DNA of 9,392 bases, from positions 1 through 9,392 of the forward strand of contig JAUWKY010000053.1 in assembly GCA_030613915.1 (NCBI GenBank), read 5' to 3'. Of this stretch, positions 1 to 7,413 are shown one piece after another. How positions within the stretch are numbered: the stretch's first letter is position 1; each line of letters starts with the position of its first letter. The translations under genes and the position numbers were made by a program. This DNA comes from Syntrophobacterales bacterium. Its GTDB lineage: Bacteria; Desulfobacterota; Syntrophobacteria; BM002. The notes under the pieces were generated by a model. The model was not told where the DNA came from. It saw nothing but the letters and a program-made list of their open reading frames with translations, and made no database searches.

Positions 1-161
1 CAGGGGCTAAACATCTCTTGCCAATATATTAAATTTCCCAGAAGTTTCGATATGAAGGGCATATCTTATATCGTTATCACTACAAGAAATTATTCATTCA
101 TTGCAGTTATTTAAAGTTGGAAAACTGTTTTTCCAGCATGATTTTGAATATGGTCTCTTGA
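1..161. other. AT-rich flank with no recognised gene
   Basis: This stretch lies downstream of the kinase gene, which ends at 162. It is visibly richer in A and T than the coding sequence beside it, and I see no convincing open frame, RNA gene or repeat in it. The only structure noted is a small hairpin at 118-135, listed separately. It is probably ordinary intergenic sequence, cut by the window edge. Confidence 0.5.
118..135 (-). terminator. Weak hairpin after the kinase gene
   Basis: TGGAAAA at 118-124 pairs with TTTTCCA at 129-135 around a four-base loop, giving a 7-bp stem about 27 nt past the stop codon of the kinase gene. The stem is mostly A-T pairs, and the minus-strand transcript has only a poor U-run after it. 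It could be a weak or Rho-assisted 3' end, or chance. Confidence 0.25.
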
Positions 162-1280
162 TCACTCTCTACAAAATCTCTTACCGCCAGTATCCTGGAT
201 GATGAGGCGAATGGTTGTCTCCTGGGATTCAATACTCTCGGTCAGCTTGAATTGGATGAGGGCCCTGGCAAGATTGTGTTCCTGGTGGTTGGCCTTGAAG
301 TAGACATTGCCTTCCAAATAGTCGGTAAAGTATCTCAGTCCCAGCTCGAAAGATATCAAGCGGATGGCATCGTACAGGTAGTCATAATCGTTCTCGGTGA
401 GAAAGTCTTTTGCCAATGAGAGATAGCCCTGCAAGATGGCCTGGCAAAGTTCGGGATCGAAGCGAACCATCTCCGACTGCTCGGTATCTTCACCCAGGAG
501 ATTGCAGCCCGAGCGGAGGCAGTCGCCAATATCATAATGAACCAGGCCGGGCTTGACGGTGTCCAGGTCAACAATGCTGATGGCCTGCCCGGTACCGGTG
601 TCTATCATGACGTTGTTGACCTTTGGATCGCCGTGAATAGGGCGAAGACGCAGCCTGCCTTTTGCTCTGGCATTCTCGAGTACGTGGGCCCAATCTCTGC
701 GCTCGCTCACAAACTGCAAGCCATAAGCCACTTCCGGGGATTTGCTCGTCCGTTTTTTTGCCAGAACCTCATCATAGTGGAGAAGGTATCGCGGCGTAAT
801 GTGAAAGCCCTCCAGGGTGTCGGCCAGTCTTTCGGTGGGCAGGTCGCTCAGAAGGTTGTGGAACATGCCGAGGGCATAGCCGACTTCTCTGGCGTGCTCG
901 ATATCTTTGATGGTGTCAAAGGACTGCGCCCCGTCAATAAAGCTGATGGCGCGCCAGAACGAGCCGCCTGGGTCAAGCCAGTGGTCCTGTCCGTCCTGTG
1001 CCAACAACACGCGCACCACCTCCCAGCGACGGCCCGGGCTGAGGGGAGCACTCTGCAGACGCTTGCGAACATGCTCGGTGAAGGTGCGCATGTTCAGCAT
1101 GACAAGTTCCGGCTGACGAAATATCTGGGTGTTGAGGCGTTGCAGGATGAAGTGCTTTTCTGCTTTGGAATCCAGGGTTACCAGGAAAGTGTCATTGATA
1201 TTGCCATTCCCATATTCATGGATGTCAATGACCGTGCCCTGTGGTTTGAATTGGTCTGCAGCGGCAACGAGATTGTCCAA
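162..1280 (-). CDS. Aminoglycoside-phosphotransferase-fold sugar kinase
   Basis: A 372-residue cytosolic kinase of the APH/choline-kinase fold, closest in feel to N-acetylhexosamine 1-kinase (NahK/LnpB-like) proteins. Visible motifs are the nucleotide loop YGNGNIND at 23-30, ILQRLN at 45-50 (typical of the NahK group), the catalytic loop HGDPKVNN at 216-223 with D218 as the likely catalytic base and N223 as a metal ligand, and the metal-binding DLDT at 238-241. The family phosphorylates small hydroxylated molecules with ATP; the NahK branch makes hexosamine-1-phosphates. The substrate here is inferred only loosely. The start is TTG at 1278-1280, because a TAA lies in frame 15 nt upstream and AAAAGGA sits 7 nt before it; no ATG is available nearby. 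The gene follows hisD by 50 nt, a gap filled mostly by heptamer repeats, so co-transcription is plausible. The family is fairly sure, the substrate is not. Confidence 0.8.
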   Translation of the reverse strand: MDNLVAAADQFKPQGTVIDIHEYGNGNINDTFLVTLDSKAEKHFILQRLNTQIFRQPELVMLNMRTFTEHVRKRLQSAPLSPGRRWEVVRVLLAQDGQDHWLDPGGSFWRAISFIDGAQSFDTIKDIEHAREVGYALGMFHNLLSDLPTERLADTLEGFHITPRYLLHYDEVLAKKRTSKSPEVAYGLQFVSERRDWAHVLENARAKGRLRLRPIHGDPKVNNVMIDTGTGQAISIVDLDTVKPGLVHYDIGDCLRSGCNLLGEDTEQSEMVRFDPELCQAILQGYLSLAKDFLTENDYDYLYDAIRLISFELGLRYFTDYLEGNVYFKANHQEHNLARALIQFKLTESIESQETTIRLIIQDTGGKRFCRE

Positions 1281-1299
1281 GGTTTTGTCCTTTTAATTC

Positions 1300-1330
1300 C
1301 CTGACACCTGAAACCTGAAACCTGATACCT
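1300..1330. repeat. CCTGAAA-type heptamer array
   Basis: Four imperfect tandem heptamers fill 1300-1327 (CCTGACA, CCTGAAA, CCTGAAA, CCTGATA), followed by a partial unit CCT at 1328-1330 that touches the hisD stop codon. Read along the minus-strand transcript the unit is TTTCAGG. The array occupies more than half of the hisD-kinase gap and ends shortly before the kinase ribosome-binding site. I know similar arrays from deltaproteobacterial genomes, but not what they do. Confidence 0.85.
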
Positions 1331-2632
1331 TTATTTTTTAAGGCGCACACGTACTGACCGGGCGTGAGCTTCGAGACCCTCAAGTTCAGCCAAGCGCATG
1401 ATGTCTGCTGCATCTCGCTGCAGGGCTTCAGAGGAGTATGAGATCACGCTGGTGGTTTTTATAAAGTGATCAACGCTGAGTCCCGAGGCAAAACGGGCTG
1501 TGCCCGCTGTGGGCAGAACGTGGTTTGGACCGGCAAAGTAGTCACCCACAGGTTCAGGAGAATTGTGTCCCAAAAAAACGGCACCGGCGTTCTGGATCTT
1601 GCCGAGGAGTTTAACGGGTTCTGCCACCAGCAGTTCAAGATGTTCGGGAGCTATCTGGTTTGCCAGGGACACGGCAGTATCCAGATCCGGAACAACGATA
1701 AGTCCTCCAAAAGCAGCAAGGGACTCCTCAGCTATGTGGCGCCGGGGCAACTCGGCCAATTGCTCTTCTAATGAGGCGCGGGTAGAGTGGGCAAGGGCTT
1801 CATCGGTGGTAAGCATAAGTCCACTTGCCATGGGATCGTGCTCCGCCTGGCTGAGGATATCGGCTGCAACGTGTCGGGGATCAGCGCTGGAGTCGGCAAT
1901 GACAAGAATTTCACTGGGCCCGGCAAGCAGGTCGATACCCACCCGGCCGGAGAGAATCTTTTTTGCCAAGGTTACATAGATGTTGCCTGGACCAACGACC
2001 ACGTCCACCGCAGGTATGGTTTCAGTTCCCAAGGCGAGGGCTGCGATCGCCCAGGCGCTTCCCACCTTAAAAATATCTTTGATTCCCAGCAACTGGGCGG
2101 TCACAAGCAGATAAGGGTTGATGCTCCCGTCCTGTCGAGGGGGTGTAACCACCTGCATACGAGCAACACCAGCGATGATTGCCGGAATGGCGTTCATCAG
2201 CAGTGAGGAGATGAGCGGGGTCTCCCCAGAACGTCCACCTGGAATGTAGAGGCCCGCGGCCGCCACCGGTCTTACCATCTGCCCGATAACGGAACCATCC
2301 TCATGGGGTAAGAACCAGGAATACCTCTGCTGAGCTTCATGAAAACGGCTGATGTTATCCTTGGCTCGCTGCAGCAAAGCGGTAAAGTCTGAGTCAACCT
2401 CCTTGGCACTCTTTTTCATTTCCGCTTCACTCACCCGAATGTTCTCTAAAGTAATCTCAGGAGAATCGAACTGACGGGTATAGCGCAAAAGGGCAGCATC
2501 ACCTTCGTTCTGCACCGCCTGTATTATTTCCATCACAGCACGTTCGTGATCCTCGGAATAGGAAAGAGTGCGATTCACGATTGCTGCAATGCGAGTTTTA
2601 GCTTCCTCAGAAGGGTAGGTAAGAACGTTCAT
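1331..2632 (-). CDS. hisD: Histidinol dehydrogenase
   Basis: Histidinol dehydrogenase oxidises L-histidinol to L-histidine with two NAD+ in the last steps of histidine synthesis; it is a cytosolic zinc enzyme. The 433-residue length is normal. Counterparts of the E. coli functional residues can be placed: Y129 and N217 for NAD, S240 for substrate, Q262 and H265 in QAEH, the acid-base pair E330/H331 in PEHLEL, D364 (zinc), H371, E418 and H423. Two departures stand out: the NAD-contacting Gln (E. coli Gln188) is Trp194 in GSAWAIAALA, and the usual PGGTAAYPSS stretch reads PGGRSGETPLISS. Both lie outside the zinc site, so I expect an active enzyme or a close paralogue. The ATG start has GAGG five bases upstream. 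No other his gene is in the window, so histidine genes appear scattered in this genome. Confidence 0.95.
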   Translation of the reverse strand: MNVLTYPSEEAKTRIAAIVNRTLSYSEDHERAVMEIIQAVQNEGDAALLRYTRQFDSPEITLENIRVSEAEMKKSAKEVDSDFTALLQRAKDNISRFHEAQQRYSWFLPHEDGSVIGQMVRPVAAAGLYIPGGRSGETPLISSLLMNAIPAIIAGVARMQVVTPPRQDGSINPYLLVTAQLLGIKDIFKVGSAWAIAALALGTETIPAVDVVVGPGNIYVTLAKKILSGRVGIDLLAGPSEILVIADSSADPRHVAADILSQAEHDPMASGLMLTTDEALAHSTRASLEEQLAELPRRHIAEESLAAFGGLIVVPDLDTAVSLANQIAPEHLELLVAEPVKLLGKIQNAGAVFLGHNSPEPVGDYFAGPNHVLPTAGTARFASGLSVDHFIKTTSVISYSSEALQRDAADIMRLAELEGLEAHARSVRVRLKK

Positions 2633-2652
2633 AGTAGCCTCGATATCCCTGT

Positions 2653-2682
2653 TTTATACTGTGTACCTCAATAACATTTTAA
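2653..2682 (-). promoter_or_regulatory. Possible sigma70-type promoter for hisD
   Basis: On the minus strand TTAAAA (2677-2682) and TATAAA (2653-2658) are 18 nt apart, and the second lies about 20 nt before the hisD start codon. The -10 matches the consensus in five of six positions, the -35 in four. The resulting leader would be very short. Plausible but unproven; the flank is AT-rich, which raises the chance of a random match. Confidence 0.35.
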
Positions 2683-2691
2683 TTTAAGTAG

Positions 2692-2743
2692 CCAATACTC
2701 AACGATTTCGGATTTCGGATTTCGAATTTCGGATTTCGGAATT
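2692..2743. repeat. GATTTCG heptamer array with flank
   Basis: Five tandem heptamers occupy 2704-2738 (GATTTCG three times, AATTTCG, GATTTCG). They are preceded by CCAATACTCAA at 2692-2702, which recurs with one difference as CCAATGCTCAA at 7453-7463 beside the other TTCG-type repeats. The array sits in the middle of the 153-nt rlpA-hisD gap and is not a clear hairpin by itself. It is too short, and lacks the spacer structure, to be a CRISPR. Confidence 0.85.
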
Positions 2744-2785
2744 ATCAAGCTTGACTTCCGAGCCCTGTCGTCTGGCTTCTGTCTT

Positions 2786-3553
2786 TCATTTATCACTCGC
2801 GACCGCAAAGGCGTTGGGAAAATCTTTCTCCTGCAACCGTTCGGCAGCCGCCTCAGCCTCGTTGAGGCGAGAGTACTGTCCCACCCGAACCCGGTAAAAT
2901 CTTTGGCTACCTTGGTCGAATACCTTAATTGTTGCTTTGCGATATTTCCGGCTCAAAGAAGCACGTAATCGCAAAGCATTTTCTCGCTCTGTGAAGGCTC
3001 CGACCTGAATGGTGAAGTCCCCCAGTTCGTAACTGGCAGGTTTCTCGTACACCCGGACCAACTTTCCGGCCTGGCGCTTCTTACGCGCATAACCCAGAGC
3101 CTCGATTTGTACTGGTACAACTCCGTCTTCTGCCATGCCCAATTCACTGGCAGCAGTGAGGGTGAGGTCAATAATCCGACCTCGAACAAAAGGGCCGCGA
3201 TCATTGATCCGGACCACTGTTTTCTTGCCGTTTTTTAAATTCTTCACCTGGACGTACGTGTTGAAAGGAAGGGTTTTATGGGCGGCGGTGCGGCCGTACA
3301 TGTTATAGCGTTCCCCATTGGAGGTGAGGCGGCCGTGGAATTTGCGGCCGTACCAAGAGGCCAGGCCGCGCTGGGTGAAACCGGCGGAAGACGACAGCGG
3401 GTAGTAGCGCTTGCCGTATACTGTATAGGAATTACCCTTCTGCTTGCTTGGAGGAGGGGTGCTCGAGCAGGCAACAACCAAAAGAACGATAAGGGTCAGA
3501 GAGAGCCTGTAAGGAGAAGACTTGACGCTAAAATAAGTTCGTGAGCGGTGCAT
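2786..3553 (-). CDS. rlpA: RlpA lipoprotein, septal lytic transglycosylase with SPOR domain
   Basis: RlpA cuts peptidoglycan strands that lack stem peptides, mostly at the division septum, and is anchored in the outer membrane. The 255-residue protein starts with a basic n-region and hydrophobic segment (about 17-28) ending in the lipobox VVAC, with C29 as the lipidated cysteine. A double-psi beta-barrel follows at about 62-152. Glu81, His92 and Asp118 (in RINDRGPF) keep exactly the spacing of E120, H131 and D157, the key residues of Pseudomonas aeruginosa RlpA as I remember them, so lytic activity is expected. A SPOR domain at about 177-253 should bind denuded septal glycan. The gene begins 38 nt after the synthase gene. 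No good Shine-Dalgarno precedes the ATG, but the signal peptide demands a start here, so translation may depend on ribosomes leaving the upstream gene. Confidence 0.93.
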   Translation of the reverse strand: MHRSRTYFSVKSSPYRLSLTLIVLLVVACSSTPPPSKQKGNSYTVYGKRYYPLSSSAGFTQRGLASWYGRKFHGRLTSNGERYNMYGRTAAHKTLPFNTYVQVKNLKNGKKTVVRINDRGPFVRGRIIDLTLTAASELGMAEDGVVPVQIEALGYARKKRQAGKLVRVYEKPASYELGDFTIQVGAFTERENALRLRASLSRKYRKATIKVFDQGSQRFYRVRVGQYSRLNEAEAAAERLQEKDFPNAFAVASDK

Positions 3554-3591
3554 AAGGTCGCTTGTGGGGGTAGTCTCGCCCAGGAGTTGGA

Positions 3592-5421
3592 CTAAAACTC
3601 CTTTTCCTCCTCCAATTTGGCCAATTCCTCGAAGCGGATGTCAAGGCCGAGAACACCAATTATTTCGTCGGAATCATCGCGAATGGGTGCTGACACGGTT
3701 ATACAAAGAGCTCCAGTGTACATGGATTTGTAGAAATCGGTAATGTGAACCTTGCCATCTTTGATGGGGTTTACAAACCAGTGACGATCAGAGAGGTCTT
3801 CACCAATTTCTGCCTTATCGTACTTGGCACGATCGGCGATATGGGTAATGTTGCGGGTAGTTTTCTTGCCTTCCCGGTCAGTGACATAAATGTATTGGAT
3901 GAAGGGGTTGAGATCTAAAAGGCTCTGAAGCACTGGTTCTTGTCGTGATGAGTCCATGGATTTGATCTCTGCGGATTCCACCACCTCCTCCACAAGATGG
4001 GCGGCCAGGGCATGGGCCTCCTGTTTCAGCAGGTCAAACTCGCTGACAAAATGCTCAGGGAGATACTGGCGAGCCCACTGCTCCATTTCCTTGCGGGAGA
4101 TACTGGTAACTCGGCTCTCTTCGTATTCCTGCATTATCCTCTTGTGAATCTTAACGATACCAGGGTGGCGTTTGTTTATGGAGGTCTCCCCCTCTAATCC
4201 TAGGCGGATGTTGAGCCAATAAGCCACACCGGCGATTCCGGTCTTATCAGTGACAGTGATGCTGACTGGCCGACTGAGGATTTTCCGGGTGTCGAAAATG
4301 TTGTAGATTTCCTCATTCTTGATAAGACCATCGGCGTGAATACCGGCACTGGTGGCATTGAAATCGCTTCCCGCAAACGGGTAGTTTGGAGGAATTTTGT
4401 AGCCTAGTTCGCGAGAAAAATAGTTGGCCATGTCAGTTATGGCGGTGGTATCTATGCCGTTTTCATGACCCATAAGACCGATATATTCAATAATGAGCCC
4501 CTCTACCGGCGCGTTGCCGGTACGCTCACCAAATCCCAAAAGAGTGCCGTTGGCGGCAGAACAGCCATAGAGCCAGGCGGTGGTGGCATTTATGAGCACC
4601 TTATGGAAATCATTATGTCCATGCCACTCGAGGAGGTTTCCAGGCACTCCGGCATCATCTATCACCGCTCTAACCAGTTTGGGAACGCTCCGCGGCAAGG
4701 CTGCACCCGGATAGGTAACACCAAAACCAAGGGTGTCACAGAGACGGATTTTGATATCAATCCCGCTCTCCTCTCTCAGCTTCATCAGCTCAATGGCAAA
4801 AGGCACACAGAAACCGTAGATGTCCGCCCGGGTTATATCTTCGAAGTGGCAGCGGGGGGTAATCCCTTTTTCCAGTGCGGCTTTGACAATAGCCAAATAT
4901 TTCTCCATGATTTTAGCCCGGCTACTGTTGAGCTTATAAAAGATATGGTAGTCGGAGACCGAAGTGAGAATGCCGGTTTCTTTGAGGCCCATGTCGAGCA
5001 CTAAATCCAGGTCTTGCCCCACCGCGCGAATCCAAGCGGTAATCTCGGGATAGCGGTAGCCTTTAGCAAGACAGCGTTCAACAGATTCCCGATCGCGTTT
5101 ACTGTAAAGAAAGAATTCGGTCTGCCTAATTACTCCGTTGGCACCACTCAGCCGATGCAACAAATCGAAAATAGTCTCAATTTGCTGCACGGTATAGGGT
5201 GGTCTGGCTTGTTGGCCGTCACGAAAAGTAGTGTCGGTGATCACAAACTCATCAGCCGGATCGATGGAGATAAGCTTGTGATCAAAATCAATCCGGCTTA
5301 CCTCGCCGTAAGGAAAAACCTCTCTTTGCAGATTCGGTTCAGGGACGTCCTGGAGCCGGTAGACCCAAAATTTGGTGTGTTGGTGTTCTAAAACCTTTTT
5401 AAGTTTGTTCCAGCGTGCCAT
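3592..5421 (-). CDS. Re-citrate synthase-like Claisen synthase fused to Cache/PDC domain
   Basis: A 609-residue, two-part cytosolic protein. Residues about 57-330 are a DRE-TIM metallolyase barrel of the isopropylmalate/homocitrate/Re-citrate synthase group: TTFRDGQ (64-70) supplies catalytic R67 and metal-binding D68, WHGHND (266-271) gives metal ligands H267 and H269, GERTGN (298-303) closes the barrel, and H362 in GIHADG matches the catalytic His of the next subdomain. [11 protein letters not shown] and the [10 protein letters not shown] region look to me most like Re-citrate synthases (acetyl-CoA plus oxaloacetate to citrate), known from clostridia, Desulfovibrio and Syntrophus. The LeuA allosteric domain is absent. 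After a charged helical linker (about 440-490), residues about 495-600 form a Cache/PDC-like domain with DRHWF (545-549), Y564 and the GVLGLDI end (589-595). There is no signal or membrane segment. The ATG start has AAGGTGA 4 nt upstream. Family assignment is firm; citrate versus homocitrate, citramalate or isopropylmalate is open. Confidence 0.82.
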   Translation of the reverse strand: MARWNKLKKVLEHQHTKFWVYRLQDVPEPNLQREVFPYGEVSRIDFDHKLISIDPADEFVITDTTFRDGQQARPPYTVQQIETIFDLLHRLSGANGVIRQTEFFLYSKRDRESVERCLAKGYRYPEITAWIRAVGQDLDLVLDMGLKETGILTSVSDYHIFYKLNSSRAKIMEKYLAIVKAALEKGITPRCHFEDITRADIYGFCVPFAIELMKLREESGIDIKIRLCDTLGFGVTYPGAALPRSVPKLVRAVIDDAGVPGNLLEWHGHNDFHKVLINATTAWLYGCSAANGTLLGFGERTGNAPVEGLIIEYIGLMGHENGIDTTAITDMANYFSRELGYKIPPNYPFAGSDFNATSAGIHADGLIKNEEIYNIFDTRKILSRPVSITVTDKTGIAGVAYWLNIRLGLEGETSINKRHPGIVKIHKRIMQEYEESRVTSISRKEMEQWARQYLPEHFVSEFDLLKQEAHALAAHLVEEVVESAEIKSMDSSRQEPVLQSLLDLNPFIQYIYVTDREGKKTTRNITHIADRAKYDKAEIGEDLSDRHWFVNPIKDGKVHITDFYKSMYTGALCITVSAPIRDDSDEIIGVLGLDIRFEELAKLEEEKEF

Positions 5422-5449
5422 GATCTCACCTTAATGACAAATACACGCT

Positions 5450-5466
5450 CTCCGAGCCGGAGGCTC
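5450..5466. other. Small overlapping hairpins in synthase leader
   Basis: Two mutually exclusive stems share this stretch: CTCCG (5450-5454) with CGGAG (5458-5462), and GAGCC (5454-5458) with GGCTC (5462-5466), each with a three-base loop. Neither is followed by a U-run, so this is not an intrinsic terminator. A leader structure is possible, chance is equally so. Confidence 0.3.
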
Positions 5467-5503
5467 AAAGTACGTGGCTAGGGGTAAATTTCAACAAATT
5501 TTC

Positions 5504-5533
5504 ATGTTAATGGACAGTTATTTACCTTGTCAA
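5504..5533 (-). promoter_or_regulatory. Possible promoter for the synthase gene
   Basis: On the minus strand a perfect TTGACA (5528-5533) is followed after 18 nt by TAACAT (5504-5509, four of six consensus bases). The -35 box overlaps the last codons and stop of aspS. If real, the synthase-rlpA pair can be transcribed separately from the synthetases, with a leader of roughly 75 nt containing the small hairpin at 5450-5466. Confidence 0.35.
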
Positions 5534-7350
5534 TCTTTATTGTAATCGGGCAGATCCAGCTTTAAGGAGAGCTCTAGAAGCTGCTCTAGACTTACCTTTT
5601 CAGGAGCTTGGGTCATCGGGCAAGTGGCTTTCTGAGTTTTGGGGAAGGCAATAACGTCACGAATGGAGTCGACACCACACAGAAGCATAACAAGTCGATC
5701 GAAACCAAGGGCAATGCCGCCGTGGGGCGGCGCCCCGTACTTGAGAGCATCGAGCATGAAGCCGAATCTGTGCTGGGCCTGGTCATCATCAATGCCCAGA
5801 GCCTTGAATACTTGCAGCTGCAAATCATAATGGTGAATACGGATACTACCACCGCCGATCTCGTAGCCGTTCAAAACCAAGTCGTAGCCACGGCTGCGAA
5901 CCCGCTCTGGATGGTCAGCGAGAAAACCTACGTCTTCTTCGACTGGGGCGGTAAAGGGATGATGGACAGCAACGTAACGTTCTTCGGCAATGTCGTATTC
6001 CAACAGCGGAAAACACGTGATCCAGGTGAAGTGGAATTGGTTATTATCTGTGAGATTGAGACGCCTGCCAAAGTGGCAACGCAAAATGTCCAAAGTAGGG
6101 TTAACTATTTTAGACTCACCCGCCACAAAAAGAATAAGATCGCCTGCCTCAAGGTCGGCGGTTTCAGCAAGCAGATCTTTCTCCGCCTCAGTGAGGTTCT
6201 TGGCTACCGGCCCCTGCCAGTTGTTTTCTTGCACTTTAATCCAGGCAACACCCTGGGCCCCAGTTTGTACATCGTAGTGGTTGGCCAGGTTCTCCTTCCC
6301 CTGCATCCTGTCCAGGTCGCTACGAGGCAAGGTAGCCTGGCCTTTGAGCCTTAGAGCCTTGACCATGCCCCCGGCCTCGATAAGCCGTACAAACACCTGG
6401 AAATTACTGTTGGCAAAGACCGGGGTCACATCCACGAGTTCCATTCCGAATCGAGTATCAGGTTTGTCTGTTCCATAGCGAGCCATGGCTTCATCGTAAG
6501 TGATTTGTGGAAAGGGCAGTTCGAGTTCCTGGTCAAGGACCTCCTTGAAGACGTGGCCGAGCAAGCCCTCGGTTACCCGGAAGATATGTTTCTCATTGAT
6601 AAAGGCCATTTCGATGTCGACCTGGGTAAATTCAGGTTGACGGTCAGCGCGTAGGTCTTCATCTCGAAAACATTTCACAACTTGGTAGTAGCGGTCGAAG
6701 CCGGCCATCATTAATAACTGTTTGAACAGTTGGGGCGATTGTGGCAAGGCGTAGAACTTGCCTGGATTAACCCGGCTGGGAACGAGGTAGTCGCGAGCCC
6801 CTTCGGGTGTGCTTCTGGTCAACACCGGGGTTTCGACCTCTATAAAATCGGCTTCGTTGAGATAGTGGCGAACCGCACGAGCCGCATGATGGCGTCGAAT
6901 CAGGCTCTGGAGGATATTCGGGCGGCGCAGATCCAGGAATCGGTAGCGCAATCTTAGATTCTCACCGGCGTCAACTTCTGGTTCCAACTGAAATGGTGGA
7001 GTGAGGGAGGTATTGAGCAAACGATACTCATCCACTATCACCTCGATCTCCCCGGTCTTCAGTTTGTAATTGGTCATACCGTCCGGTCGCAACCGCACCT
7101 CGCCGCGCACAGCTATAACGTGCTCAGATCTAAGAGCGTGGGCCCTTTCGTGTGCTTTAGCATTACGCTGGGGATCGAACACTACTTGAGTGATGCCGCG
7201 CCGATCACGGAGATCGATAAAAATGAGACCGCCGTGATCCCGGCGACGTTGAACCCAACCCATAAGGGCAACCCTGCTGCCCGTATCATCAGCACCAAGG
7301 GTGCCACAGTCGTGAGTGCGTTCCCAGTCACCAAGAGAATCCAAAGACAT
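5530..7350 (-). CDS. aspS: Aspartyl-tRNA synthetase, probably non-discriminating
   Basis: Class II synthetase that charges tRNA-Asp; the 606 residues fit the bacterial type with an OB-fold anticodon domain (about 1-115), a catalytic core and a GAD insertion (about 290-420). Motif 2 lies at 226-247, with FRDEDLRADRQPEF inside it, and motif 3 at 544-555 (GGIALGFDRLVM). In the anticodon domain F44 and Q55 correspond to E. coli Phe35 and Gln46. His39 (RRRDHGG) and Gly91 (RPDGM) match His31 and Gly82 of P. aeruginosa AspRS, the positions linked to relaxed recognition; discriminating E. coli AspRS has Leu and Lys. It therefore probably also makes Asp-tRNA-Asn, to be amidated by GatCAB. The ATG start has GGAAGG 6 nt upstream. 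The gene follows hisS, a common bacterial order, across a 256-nt gap that holds an inverted repeat. Confidence 0.96.
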   Translation of the reverse strand: MSLDSLGDWERTHDCGTLGADDTGSRVALMGWVQRRRDHGGLIFIDLRDRRGITQVVFDPQRNAKAHERAHALRSEHVIAVRGEVRLRPDGMTNYKLKTGEIEVIVDEYRLLNTSLTPPFQLEPEVDAGENLRLRYRFLDLRRPNILQSLIRRHHAARAVRHYLNEADFIEVETPVLTRSTPEGARDYLVPSRVNPGKFYALPQSPQLFKQLLMMAGFDRYYQVVKCFRDEDLRADRQPEFTQVDIEMAFINEKHIFRVTEGLLGHVFKEVLDQELELPFPQITYDEAMARYGTDKPDTRFGMELVDVTPVFANSNFQVFVRLIEAGGMVKALRLKGQATLPRSDLDRMQGKENLANHYDVQTGAQGVAWIKVQENNWQGPVAKNLTEAEKDLLAETADLEAGDLILFVAGESKIVNPTLDILRCHFGRRLNLTDNNQFHFTWITCFPLLEYDIAEERYVAVHHPFTAPVEEDVGFLADHPERVRSRGYDLVLNGYEIGGGSIRIHHYDLQLQVFKALGIDDDQAQHRFGFMLDALKYGAPPHGGIALGFDRLVMLLCGVDSIRDVIAFPKTQKATCPMTQAPEKVSLEQLLELSLKLDLPDYNKD

Positions 7351-7413
7351 GTGTTGCCTTCCAAATCTTGAGCGAATTAAGTAAGTACGGTTGCGGGACT
7401 TAAGTCAGTGGAT

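Noticed and set aside
537..1304. A 255-residue open frame on the plus strand
   Set aside because: It is entirely antisense to the sugar kinase, whose frame carries recognisable catalytic motifs; the translated plus-strand product has no recognisable domain and no ribosome-binding site stands out.
2704..2738. Heptamer arrays considered as a CRISPR
   Set aside because: The units are only 7 nt, contiguous, and have no unique spacers; no cas gene is present.
5608..6354. A 248-residue open frame on the plus strand
   Set aside because: It mirrors the C-terminal half of aspS in another frame; the aspS reading has all class II motifs.
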